7,777 bases of DNA from Acidobacteriota bacterium (GTDB taxonomy: Bacteria > Acidobacteriota > Blastocatellia > Pyrinomonadales > Pyrinomonadaceae). This document shows, one piece after another, positions 1 to 5,552 of the stretch. Each line of letters begins with the position of its first letter. Position 1 is the first letter of the stretch. Position numbers and translations under genes: made by a program. The notes beneath the pieces are model-generated. The model saw only the letters and a program-made list of their open reading frames with translations. It was not told where the DNA came from and ran no database searches. The DNA lies in assembly GCA_020199975.1 (NCBI GenBank), contig JAIVJP010000013.1:1-7777 (forward strand), in the 5' to 3' direction.

Positions 1-1
1 G

Positions 2-1858
2 GGTATGTTTGGAATTCCGCGAAAAGATGAATGCCTGTACAGCCTGGTGCTTGAATTAGATCTTGGGGAAATCCGGCCGTGCGTTGCTGGTCCAAAGCGC
101 CCTCAAGATCGGATCGAACTACCGAACCTTAAGGACGAGTTTACGAGTCTGCTGCGAAAACCAACCTCTGAAGGTGGCTACGGAAAATCAGAAGAAGAAA
201 GTGTCGCTCGCTATTTCACCAAGATAGGAGTGCCAGGCCTCGCCAAAGCTGCCATCGCGGGTGGTGGCAGGCAAGAGGCTCATTCCGTCCCCAGTTCGGT
301 CGGAGGCGACCTCACACGTATAAACACCAGCGCCTGGTCCGAGACGGAAATGGTCAACAATCGGCCCACGCCAGATCGCCTGGAGGAAGTTCATCCCGAA
401 GAATTCCCGCATGCCGAGGTTGACCTCGGTCATGGCGATGTCTTGATTGCGGCGATTACTTCGTGCACCAACACTTCGAATCCGAGTGTAATGCTGGCTG
501 CTGGGTTGCTCGCGAAGAAAGCTGTCGAGCATGGGTTGAGTGTGCGGCCGGCAGTGAAGAACTCGCTGGCCCCGGGTTCGCGGGTTGTTACCGAGTACCT
601 GCAAAAGACCGGGCTGCAAACTTACCTGGATCAGCTTGGCTTTAATCTCGTAGGTTACGGATGCACTACCTGTATCGGCAACTCAGGCCCACTCGATCCG
701 ACGATCGAGCAGGTTGTCACTGAGCATGATCTGATAGCCGCGAGCGTACTCTCCGGAAATCGAAATTTCGAAGCACGCGTTCACCAGAGTATCAAGGCAA
801 ATTTTCTCATGAGCCCGCCGTTGGTGGTTGCTTTCGCGATCGCGGGGCGTGTCGACGTGGATCTTTCGAGCGAGCCGCTGGGAATGGGAAAGGACAATCA
901 GCCGGTCTACCTCCGAGATATCTGGCCAAGCCTTCAGGAGATCAACGCGCTCCTGCGTTCGGCGTTTGATCCAGCTACGTACCGTCGTCTCTATAGTAAT
1001 TTTGCAGAACAGAACCCGTTTTGGAACGAGATACCAACGACGACTGGCAACGTCTACGAATGGGATTCCGAATCAACTTACATCCAGGAACCACCATACT
1101 TCGAAAACTTCAGCAATGCCGTTGCGAGTTGGGAAGACATTCGCGGGGCACGACCGCTGGCGACTCTTGGGGATTCGGTAACCACGGACCACATCAGCCC
1201 AGCAGGGGCGATCAAGGCCAATTCTCCCGCGGGAATGTACCTCCTGGAAAAAGGAGTGGCGATAGATGATTTCAACAGCTACGGTTCGCGTCGTGGCAAT
1301 CACCAGGTAATGGTGCGTGGCACTTTTGCAAATGTCCGGATCAAGAACCTGATGGTCCCCGGGGTCGAAGGGGGAGTAACGATCCATCAGCCGAGCGGTG
1401 AACGGATGAGCATCTACGACGCGGCGATGCTGTATCAGCAGGAACGTGTGCCCCTCATGGTTATTGCGGGGCAGGAGTACGGGACTGGCAGTTCGCGTGA
1501 CTGGGCGGCGAAGGGAACTCGGTTGCTTGGCGTAAAGGCGGTTATCGCCCAAAGCTTTGAACGCATCCATCGCAGTAACCTCGTGGGTATGGGCGTGTTG
1601 CCATGCCAGTTCAAAGATGAGGTTAATGCTGCGTCACTCGGTCTGGATGGTACTGAGACGTTTGATCTGCTGGGACTGGAAAATGGCGTAAGGCCGCTAC
1701 AAGATGTGACGCTGGTTGTCCACCGCGCAAATGGAGCCGAAGAAGAAGTCCCGGTCACACTTAGAATCGACACCCCGATAGAACTCGATTATTACCAACA
1801 TGGCGGGATTCTGCCCTACGTGCTGAGGCAACTGCTGGCTGGAACGACCGATTTTTAG
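2..1858 (+). CDS. acnA: Aconitate hydratase A (aconitase), 3' part, cut by window start
   Basis: Converts citrate to isocitrate through cis-aconitate in the TCA cycle; cytoplasmic, with a 4Fe-4S cluster. The visible 617 residues (numbered from the ATG at 5) carry all three expected cluster cysteines: C154 in ITSCTNTSNP, and C220 and C223 in GCTTCIGNSG. Other family blocks are AGPKRPQDR (28-36), SVLSGNRNFEARVH (247-260), TLGDSVTTDHISPAG (387-401), DFNSYGSRRGNH (422-433), GTGSSRDWAAKG (493-504) and SFERIHRSNLVGMG (517-530); the later ones belong to the C-terminal swivel domain. The ATG at 5 is internal: the frame is open to the left edge and whole AcnA proteins have about 900 residues, so roughly 300 are missing. 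Compared with E. coli AcnA as I remember it, there are about 60 extra residues between AGPKRPQDR and the first cluster cysteine, as in actinobacterial-type enzymes. No lesion is seen in the visible part. The aldehyde dehydrogenase gene follows after 44 nt, possibly cotranscribed. Confidence 0.97.
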   Translation, partial: GMFGIPRKDECLYSLVLELDLGEIRPCVAGPKRPQDRIELPNLKDEFTSLLRKPTSEGGYGKSEEESVARYFTKIGVPGLAKAAIAGGGRQEAHSVPSSVGGDLTRINTSAWSETEMVNNRPTPDRLEEVHPEEFPHAEVDLGHGDVLIAAITSCTNTSNPSVMLAAGLLAKKAVEHGLSVRPAVKNSLAPGSRVVTEYLQKTGLQTYLDQLGFNLVGYGCTTCIGNSGPLDPTIEQVVTEHDLIAASVLSGNRNFEARVHQSIKANFLMSPPLVVAFAIAGRVDVDLSSEPLGMGKDNQPVYLRDIWPSLQEINALLRSAFDPATYRRLYSNFAEQNPFWNEIPTTTGNVYEWDSESTYIQEPPYFENFSNAVASWEDIRGARPLATLGDSVTTDHISPAGAIKANSPAGMYLLEKGVAIDDFNSYGSRRGNHQVMVRGTFANVRIKNLMVPGVEGGVTIHQPSGERMSIYDAAMLYQQERVPLMVIAGQEYGTGSSRDWAAKGTRLLGVKAVIAQSFERIHRSNLVGMGVLPCQFKDEVNAASLGLDGTETFDLLGLENGVRPLQDVTLVVHRANGAEEEVPVTLRIDTPIELDYYQHGGILPYVLRQLLAGTTDF

Positions 1859-1902
1859 GGCGAATTTCTCGCAAGCGTTTCGAATCAACTTAGGAGTCAC
1901 AA

Positions 1903-3411
1903 ATGTCATCTGTGCAACCCGCGGAAGCGAATACACCACGCAAGTACCAACTCTTCATCGATGGTCAGTGGGTCGATGCGGAGTCCGGCAAGACTTTTAC
2001 TACGCCCAATCCTGCCACCGGCGAGAACCTGGCCGAAGTGTCCGAAGGAGACAAGGCGGACATCGACAAGGCCGTTAGTGCTGCTCGCCGTGCTTTCGAG
2101 GGTAAGTGGTCTAAGATTAGCGCTCGGGATCGCGGGCGTATTCTCTACAAACTCTCCAAGTTAATTGAAGAGCACAGTAGTGAGTTGGCTGCGCTGGAAA
2201 CTGCGGACAATGGTAAACCGATTAGAGAATCCGCCTACGTCGACCTGCCTCAGGTCGCGGAAAACTTTGAATACTTCGCAGGCTGGGCCACGAAGATCGA
2301 AGGTGAGACCATTCCCGTTCCGGGGCAAATGTTCAATTACACTCTGCGGGAGCCTGTAGGGGTATGTGGGCAAATTATTCCGTGGAATTTTCCACTCCTG
2401 ATGGCGGCCTGGAAACTGGCACCCGCGCTTGCGGCCGGCAATACGGTGGTGCTGAAGCCGGCTGAACAGACTCCCGTGACCGCGATGGAACTTGGGAAGT
2501 TGTTCCAGGAAGCCGGCTTTCCCGAAGGTGTCGTCAATATCGTTCCCGGTTACGGCGAGACAGCGGGCGCCGCGCTGGCAGCTCATCCCGGCATCGATAA
2601 GATTGCTTTTACCGGCTCTACTGAAGTTGGCAAGCTAATCGCGAAGGCGGCTGCCGAAAACCTTACCAAGGTGTCGCTCGAGCTCGGAGGTAAAGCGCCG
2701 AACATTGTGTTTGCAGATGCAGACATGGACCAGGCGGTCAATGGCGCCATGATGGGAATTTTCTTCAATCAGGGACAGGTCTGTTGCGCCGGTTCACGTC
2801 TGTTTGTCGAAGAGAAGGTAAAAGACGAGTTTCTAGGGCGGCTAAAAGAGAGGGCAGCCAGGATTAATGTTGGCGATCCTATGGACAAAGCCACGCAAAT
2901 GGGTCCGCAGGTTTCTGAGGAACAACTAAGCCGCATAAAGAGTTATGTTGATGTGGCGCAAAAAGAAGGCGCCACGATGCTGGCTGGTGGTGAATCGCCC
3001 AAGCTCGAGGGAGCTTTTCAGAAAGGCTACTTCTTCCAGCCCACAATCTTCTCGAACGTAAACAATCAGATGCGCGTCGCGCAGGAAGAGATCTTCGGAC
3101 CGGTGGTTTCAGTAATTACCTTTCGGGACGAAGATGATTTGATCAAACAGGCAAATGACACTATCTACGGTCTTTCCGCGGGTATCTGGACGCGCGACAT
3201 CACTCGTGCACATCGCTTCGCGAAAGAAATAAAGGCCGGAGTTGTTTGGATCAACACCTTCAATATGTTCAATGCGGCTTCTCCGTTCGGAGGTTACAAG
3301 CAATCAGGTTACGGCCGGGAAATGGGCAAGCATGCTCTGGAGATGTACACCCACGTGAAAAGCGTCTGGGTCGATCTTTCAGGTAAACCGATCGGCTGGT
3401 TTGGAAAGTAA
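1903..3411 (+). CDS. NAD-dependent aldehyde dehydrogenase (ALDH1/2-like)
   Basis: Oxidises an aldehyde to the carboxylic acid with NAD+; a soluble cytoplasmic enzyme, usually a tetramer. At 502 residues it is full length for the classical ALDH superfamily. Visible functional residues are N162 in PWNFP (oxyanion site), K185 and E188 in LKPAEQTP (the glutamate favours NAD over NADP in this family), FTGSTEVG at 236-243 (cofactor loop), general base E260 in LELGGK, nucleophile C294 in NQGQVCCAGSR (C295 is its neighbour, judged by alignment with ALDH2) and EIFGP at 396-400. The close match to mitochondrial ALDH2 and ALDH1 motifs suggests acetaldehyde or other aliphatic or aromatic aldehydes, but the substrate cannot be fixed from sequence. 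The ATG start is supported by AGGAG at 1892-1896, 6 nt upstream. It sits 44 nt behind acnA with no terminator seen between, and ends 14 nt before the end of the opposing hicA gene. Confidence 0.96.
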   Translation: MSSVQPAEANTPRKYQLFIDGQWVDAESGKTFTTPNPATGENLAEVSEGDKADIDKAVSAARRAFEGKWSKISARDRGRILYKLSKLIEEHSSELAALETADNGKPIRESAYVDLPQVAENFEYFAGWATKIEGETIPVPGQMFNYTLREPVGVCGQIIPWNFPLLMAAWKLAPALAAGNTVVLKPAEQTPVTAMELGKLFQEAGFPEGVVNIVPGYGETAGAALAAHPGIDKIAFTGSTEVGKLIAKAAAENLTKVSLELGGKAPNIVFADADMDQAVNGAMMGIFFNQGQVCCAGSRLFVEEKVKDEFLGRLKERAARINVGDPMDKATQMGPQVSEEQLSRIKSYVDVAQKEGATMLAGGESPKLEGAFQKGYFFQPTIFSNVNNQMRVAQEEIFGPVVSVITFRDEDDLIKQANDTIYGLSAGIWTRDITRAHRFAKEIKAGVVWINTFNMFNAASPFGGYKQSGYGREMGKHALEMYTHVKSVWVDLSGKPIGWFGK

Positions 3412-3425
3412 ACGGCCCGCGCCAG

Positions 3426-3659
3426 TTAGCTACACTTTTCGAAGAGTTCGAAGTAGCGATCGCGCGTCATTCCTGCGGTGCGCAGATTGTTCTTTATGAT
3501 GAACACGGGGATGCTTCTGTATTTCGGGATAACAACCGGGCGTAATACATCTGGCCTCGTGAAGATCATGTGATCGCCTTCCTCTCGCACACACCTGAAG
3601 CCGTCGAGTTCAAAAATGCAAACCAGGATTTGATAGGAGACTGGCCCAATCTTAGGCAT
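3426..3659 (-). CDS. hicA: HicA-family mRNA interferase toxin (YcfA-like)
   Basis: Predicted toxin of a type II toxin-antitoxin pair. HicA proteins have a small dsRBD-like fold and cleave mRNA using a conserved histidine. This 77-residue protein has the expected length and order: an N-terminal helix, LDGFRCVREEGDHMIFTRP (18-36) with the candidate catalytic H30, then RPVVIPKYRSIPVFIIKNNL (40-59), then an LRTAGM.RDRYFELFE helix. Many HicA proteins have GSH where this one has GDH; I regard that as an ordinary variant, so activity is plausible. The ATG lies inside the last codons of hicB: the sequence ATGCCTAA holds both the hicA start and the hicB stop, an 8-nt overlap. No purine-rich ribosome site precedes it, so translation is probably coupled to hicB. 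It ends convergently with the aldehyde dehydrogenase gene, 14 nt apart. Confidence 0.85.
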   Translation of the reverse strand: MPKIGPVSYQILVCIFELDGFRCVREEGDHMIFTRPDVLRPVVIPKYRSIPVFIIKNNLRTAGMTRDRYFELFEKCS

Positions 3660-3930
3660 GAAGAGTTGAGAGTGGCACTGTAACGCGCCGCGACGTCACT
3701 GGCCGTGGCCCAACGAGAGTCTGTTTGCGACGAACAAACCCCGCCTCCTTGAGAATCTGATTCAGTGAGCCTTTCTTCTCTGCTTCCTCCAAAAACAACC
3801 GCACAGCTTCAAGCAGATTCTTCTGGGCCTTCGCCTCGGTCGTGGCGCAGGACGATACGTCAAGTTCTGGAGTGTACGCGACGTACATTTTGCCTTCGTG
3901 GAAAATCTGACTGGTGAACTGGATTTTCAT
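3652..3930 (-). CDS. hicB: HicB-family antitoxin (UPF0150-like)
   Basis: Predicted antitoxin that binds and neutralises HicA. The 92 residues from the chosen start fit the partial RNase H-like HicB fold: strand MKIQFTSQIF, turn HEGKMYVAYTPELDVSSCA (11-29), then the helix TEAKAQKNLLEAVRLFLEEAEKKGS (31-55) and the segment LNQILKEAGF (57-66). The remaining 26 residues are basic and show no recognisable ribbon-helix-helix or helix-turn-helix, so it may not repress its own promoter as larger HicB proteins do. I chose the ATG at 3928-3930 because homologous proteins begin MKI. An in-frame ATG at 3946-3948 would add six residues but overlaps the candidate -10 element TGC-TATACT. There is no clear Shine-Dalgarno, and the mRNA may be leaderless or nearly so. 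Gene order is antitoxin first, with the hicA start overlapping the hicB end. Confidence 0.82.
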   Translation of the reverse strand: MKIQFTSQIFHEGKMYVAYTPELDVSSCATTEAKAQKNLLEAVRLFLEEAEKKGSLNQILKEAGFVRRKQTLVGPRPVTSRRVTVPLSTLHA

Positions 3931-3938
3931 GGTGCCAA

Positions 3939-3947
3939 AGTATAGCA
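3939..3947 (-). promoter_or_regulatory. Candidate extended -10 promoter of hicBA
   Basis: Read on the minus strand, TGC-TATACT lies directly before hicB. The hexamer is 3944-3939 and the extended element is TGC at 3947-3945. The hexamer ends 8 nt before the chosen hicB ATG, so transcription would begin at or within a few bases of the start codon, giving a leaderless or very short leader mRNA. No good -35 hexamer is present at 16-18 nt spacing, which extended -10 promoters can tolerate. The same ATGCTATACT string recurs 441 bp upstream at 4380-4389. Confidence 0.45.
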
Positions 3948-3948
3948 T

Positions 3949-4088
3949 GCAGCGAAGTCAGAGGGCCTTGCCTTCCATCTTCGTCCGACCCGTCCTACGG
4001 ACAGCAGCCAACCCCGGCAATTCGGAGCCAGGCAGAGCGAGCGGATCTGACTCTAACGCGCCGTTACATTCTCCGATAAACTGCTCAC
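3949..4088. other. Gap between hicB and the 87-codon ORF; possible gene debris
   Basis: No gene with a start codon is visible here. On the minus strand a frame stays open from 4236 down to a TGA at 3958-3960 (92 sense codons), but it has no ATG, GTG or TTG start suitable for a gene. Its last part reads ...LPGSELPGLAAVRRTGRTKM and then EGKAL. It might be the tail of a broken gene or chance. A weak inverted repeat, GTCCG (3983-3987) with CGGAC (3998-4002), is also present. No transposase or tRNA was recognised. Confidence 0.3.
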
Positions 4089-4352
4089 TTAAAGCACGCC
4101 AAGAGACTCCACCATCTTGACGTATTGTCGTAGAACCGATCTGTAGTTGCTTATCGTCTTCTTTGCTCTTCGACCCTCGAGCTCGGACAATAGGTGATCG
4201 ACATCTGCATAGGTGCCCGCCGTATGTGGGCCGATTTCAATTCCAAGCTCCTCGGATACGCTGTCCGAGTACGACACATACGATTTGCGGGAGTCTGCGA
4301 CGAGATCGCGTTCACCAACTCCCTGCTGTCGAATAAATGCTTGTACACACAC
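4089..4352 (-). CDS. Hypothetical protein, 87 residues, GTG start
   Basis: Function unknown. The protein begins with the GTG at 4352-4350, and an in-frame TGA only two codons upstream (4358-4356) rules out a longer form. Visible parts are an AFIRQQGVGERDLVADSRK segment (5-23), a central SYVSYSDSVSEELGIEIGP stretch, then DVDHLLSELEGRRAKKTISN and a final helix NYRSVLRQYVKMVESLGV. The ending has the look of a short helical DNA-binding or SAM-like domain as found at the start of recombinases and some nucleases, but there is no catalytic motif and I do not assign a function. No Shine-Dalgarno precedes it. Its 5' end is fused directly to a degenerate copy of the hicB promoter and start region, so it may be a truncated or promoter-captured gene. 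The reading looks protein-like (balanced helix-forming residues, coherent length), but a decayed fragment is possible. Confidence 0.5.
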   Translation of the reverse strand: MCVQAFIRQQGVGERDLVADSRKSYVSYSDSVSEELGIEIGPHTAGTYADVDHLLSELEGRRAKKTISNYRSVLRQYVKMVESLGVL

Positions 4353-4389
4353 CGGTCAACTGGATTTTGAGGTCTACTGAGTATAGCAT
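4312..4389 (-). pseudogene. Degenerate second hicB start (promoter plus first codons)
   Basis: Minus-strand positions 4389-4352 match the hicB promoter and first codons (3948-3911) at 28 of 38 bases without gaps, including perfect blocks of 10 (3939-3948) and 11 (3917-3927) bases. The encoded starts align as MLYSVDLKIQLTG against MLYFGTMKIQFTS, 7 of 13 identical. The position of the hicB ATG is CTC here. The only in-frame ATG (4389-4387) gives 25 codons, and the match to HicB stops after about 13 before a TGA at 4314-4312. I read this as the remnant of a second hicB-like gene whose body has been deleted and replaced by the 87-codon ORF. Shared promoter sequence with chance similarity in the codons is the alternative. 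Confidence 0.4.
4380..4388 (-). promoter_or_regulatory. Candidate extended -10 promoter before the 87-codon ORF
   Basis: TGC-TATACT on the minus strand is identical to the element before hicB. It lies 27 nt upstream of the GTG at 4352 and could drive the hypothetical gene after its hicB body was lost. No convincing -35 hexamer is seen. Confidence 0.35.
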
Positions 4390-4555
4390 CGCTTCGACGT
4401 TGCCTCGAATCAGGCGGTTTGGGACCAATAGCAGTCTTATTGAGTTAGTGCGGAAAACGGTTTTGAGGTTTCCGGCATCTGTTAAAACGCCGCAGATCTT
4501 CTTCGACTTCCCGATTCTGGTGCGGTGCTCTCCCGACCAGGTTAGTTCAATTGAA
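4390..4555. other. Divergent intergenic region; nothing specific recognised
   Basis: This stretch separates the minus-strand hypothetical gene from the plus-strand lipoprotein gene and should hold the lipoprotein promoter. I could not pick a convincing -35/-10 pair. A 10-bp perfect palindrome, TTCAATTGAA (4546-4555), sits just before the Shine-Dalgarno but is too short to call an operator. Confidence 0.4.
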
Positions 4556-4561
4556 AAGGAG
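4556..4561 (+). promoter_or_regulatory. Shine-Dalgarno that fixes the lipoprotein start
   Basis: AAGGAG followed by a 6-nt spacer (ACGCGT) and the ATG at 4568. The open frame continues upstream to 4337, but this strong ribosome site and the signal peptide that begins right here show that the internal ATG is the true start. Confidence 0.8.
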
Positions 4562-4567
4562 ACGCGT

Positions 4568-4921
4568 ATGTATTTAGCAAAGAGACTGGGGCTGAGCTCG
4601 CTAATTCTAATCGGAGCGGTTCTCTTCACTGCCTGCCCGAAACAAGAAACGGTCTCGAGAATCAACGCCGACCCGGGCCGTTATCGGAACAAAGAAGTTG
4701 GCATCGCGGGTAACGTAACGGATAGTTACGGCGTGCTCGGCAACGGTGCCTACGAGATCGATGATGGCACCGGTAAAATCTGGGTGGTAACCACGCGCGG
4801 GGTGCCCTCGCGTGGGTCCAGAGTTGGCGCCAAGGGCAAGGTATACACAGGTTTTAGTTTTGGAGGCAGAAGCTTCGGTACCGTGCTGCAGGAAACGGAC
4901 AGGCAGGTAAAAGGTAAATAG
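4568..4921 (+). CDS. Small lipoprotein with OB-fold-like domain
   Basis: Predicted 117-residue exported lipoprotein. The N-terminus has K5R6, a hydrophobic run LGLSSLILIGAVLFTA (7-22) and C23 in LFTAC, a slightly atypical lipobox (F at -3) likely cut by signal peptidase II. The mature part reads ADPGRYRNKEVGIAGNV, then GAYEIDDGTGKIWVVTTRG, then GSRVGAKGKVYTGFSFGG. This alternating-strand pattern with DGTGKIWV resembles OB-fold proteins of the tRNA_anti/BOF kind found in many small periplasmic proteins. Ligand and role are unknown. A strong Shine-Dalgarno at 4556-4561 decides the start. The gene is followed by an inverted repeat that could terminate its transcript. The lipoprotein call is firm; the OB-fold call is inferred from the strand pattern. 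Confidence 0.85.
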   Translation: MYLAKRLGLSSLILIGAVLFTACPKQETVSRINADPGRYRNKEVGIAGNVTDSYGVLGNGAYEIDDGTGKIWVVTTRGVPSRGSRVGAKGKVYTGFSFGGRSFGTVLQETDRQVKGK

Positions 4922-4923
4922 TA

Positions 4924-5015
4924 AAAACGTAGCCGGAGACTCCAGTCTGCGAAGCAAACTCGATTGGCCGAGCTTAGCCAGGATCAATGACTGACAGTCT
5001 CCCGGCTACAGTTTT
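4924..5015. repeat. Imperfect inverted repeat, REP-like or terminator-like
   Basis: The left arm 4924-4941 (AAAAC-GTAGCCGG-AGACT) pairs with the right arm 4996-5015 (AGTCTCCCGGCTACAGTTTT). All 18 left-arm bases pair, leaving two single-base bulges on the right arm. The 54-nt loop holds smaller hairpins: AGACT-CC-AGTCT at 4937-4948 (sharing bases with the left arm) and GACTG-A-CAGTC at 4989-4999. The outer ends are A-rich on the left and T-rich on the right, so the structure could stop transcription of the lipoprotein gene in either direction. The layout also fits a REP-type or small non-autonomous repeat. No target-site duplication is visible, and no second copy occurs in the window. The right arm overlaps the 5' end of the next open frame. 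Confidence 0.6.
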
Positions 5016-5535
5016 CGTGATGGATGAAGTCGTAAGCGTTCAAACTCACTCCGAACGGACCGTGATTGAGAGCTTCGATACGGAGTTCGAGCGATTACAT
5101 GCACGCTCTTGCAAGCTCATTGAAACAACCCCATTTGAGATACTCTACGGCGACTTGCATGCGAACAGCGATTCGGCGTCTGTGGGCGTGTTTGTCCTGA
5201 GAAGTGCTGGGGTCGTGGAACAGACCTGCGGTGGGATCACTTCGAATCTGTGGGACGATCCTTTCGAGTGGACCTTGCCGGAGACACTCTCGACAAGCGC
5301 TCGTGTTATAAAATATCTGAGTGAAGTGGAAGAAACGCGCAAACAGGCGTTTGCGTGTTTTGCTGGAGATGGGGATCTGCTGAAGAAGATCGCCACACCC
5401 TCTGGTGATATGCGCCCACTGATTAGTTTGCTTCTGGATACCCTGGTACGGGCGCTTGGGTTTCAAGGACGGGCAGTGGCCCTATTGGCAACAGTTTCCC
5501 AGGATTTCCTGTCTGATCGCCAGCAGAACTCGTAA
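4987..5535 (+). CDS. Hypothetical protein, DinB-like helical bundle (tentative)
   Basis: Unknown function; 182 residues from the ATG at 4987. After a variable N-terminus it looks mostly helical: RTVIESFDTEFERLHARSCK (24-43), SVGVFVLRSAGVVEQTCGGI, a loop SNLWDDPFEWTLPETLST, ARVIKYLSEVEETRKQAFAC, and LLDTLVRALGFQGRAVALLA near the end. The spacing recalls DinB/YfiT-like four-helix bundles. The usual metal-binding histidines are not evident (the last helix has LGFQGRA where such proteins often have H..HRGQ), so no thiol-transferase or other activity is assigned. The start is doubtful: codons 4 to 10 from the 4987 ATG lie in the arm of an inverted repeat, and only a weak AGGA (4980-4983, spacing 3) precedes it. 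The ATG at 5020, giving 171 residues, is a good alternative. It is first of three close genes; the next begins 17 nt after its stop. Confidence 0.7.
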   Translation: MTDSLPATVFVMDEVVSVQTHSERTVIESFDTEFERLHARSCKLIETTPFEILYGDLHANSDSASVGVFVLRSAGVVEQTCGGITSNLWDDPFEWTLPETLSTSARVIKYLSEVEETRKQAFACFAGDGDLLKKIATPSGDMRPLISLLLDTLVRALGFQGRAVALLATVSQDFLSDRQQNS

Positions 5536-5552
5536 GGTAAGGGTTCCCCACG

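Noticed and set aside
188..619. 143-codon minus-strand open frame inside aconitase
   Set aside because: It lies wholly antisense to a strongly conserved gene and its protein matches nothing I recognise. It is a shadow of aconitase codons.
1073..1570. 165-codon minus-strand open frame inside aconitase
   Set aside because: It is antisense to the conserved swivel-domain codons, and the translation has an unstructured, arginine- and histidine-rich shadow composition.
2161..2586. 141-codon minus-strand open frame inside the aldehyde dehydrogenase gene
   Set aside because: It is antisense to conserved ALDH motifs, with no ribosome site or family signal.
3983..4002. Inverted repeat GTCCG...CGGAC in the hicB upstream gap
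   Set aside because: The 5-bp stem with a 10-nt loop is too weak and has no T run. It is unlikely to be a terminator or operator on this evidence alone.
3914..4120. 68-codon plus-strand frame over the hicB upstream gap
   Set aside because: It begins inside hicB, has no ribosome site and a low-complexity Ser/Pro/Arg composition. It is more likely noncoding.
4546..4555. Perfect palindrome TTCAATTGAA before the lipoprotein gene
   Set aside because: Ten bases of AT-rich palindrome are expected by chance at this scale, with no repeat or operator family recognised.
4337..4567. N-terminal extension of the lipoprotein frame
   Set aside because: The strong Shine-Dalgarno at 4556-4561 and the signal peptide beginning at 4568 show that translation starts at the internal ATG.
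4390..4665. Upstream part of a minus-strand frame (start 4665) that runs into the hicB-like remnant
   Set aside because: It is antisense to the lipoprotein signal peptide and the intergenic region. Only the last 25 codons resemble anything (the hicB start), so the rest is chance.
4607..4987. 126-codon minus-strand frame
   Set aside because: It is antisense to the lipoprotein gene and crosses the inverted repeat, with no protein features.
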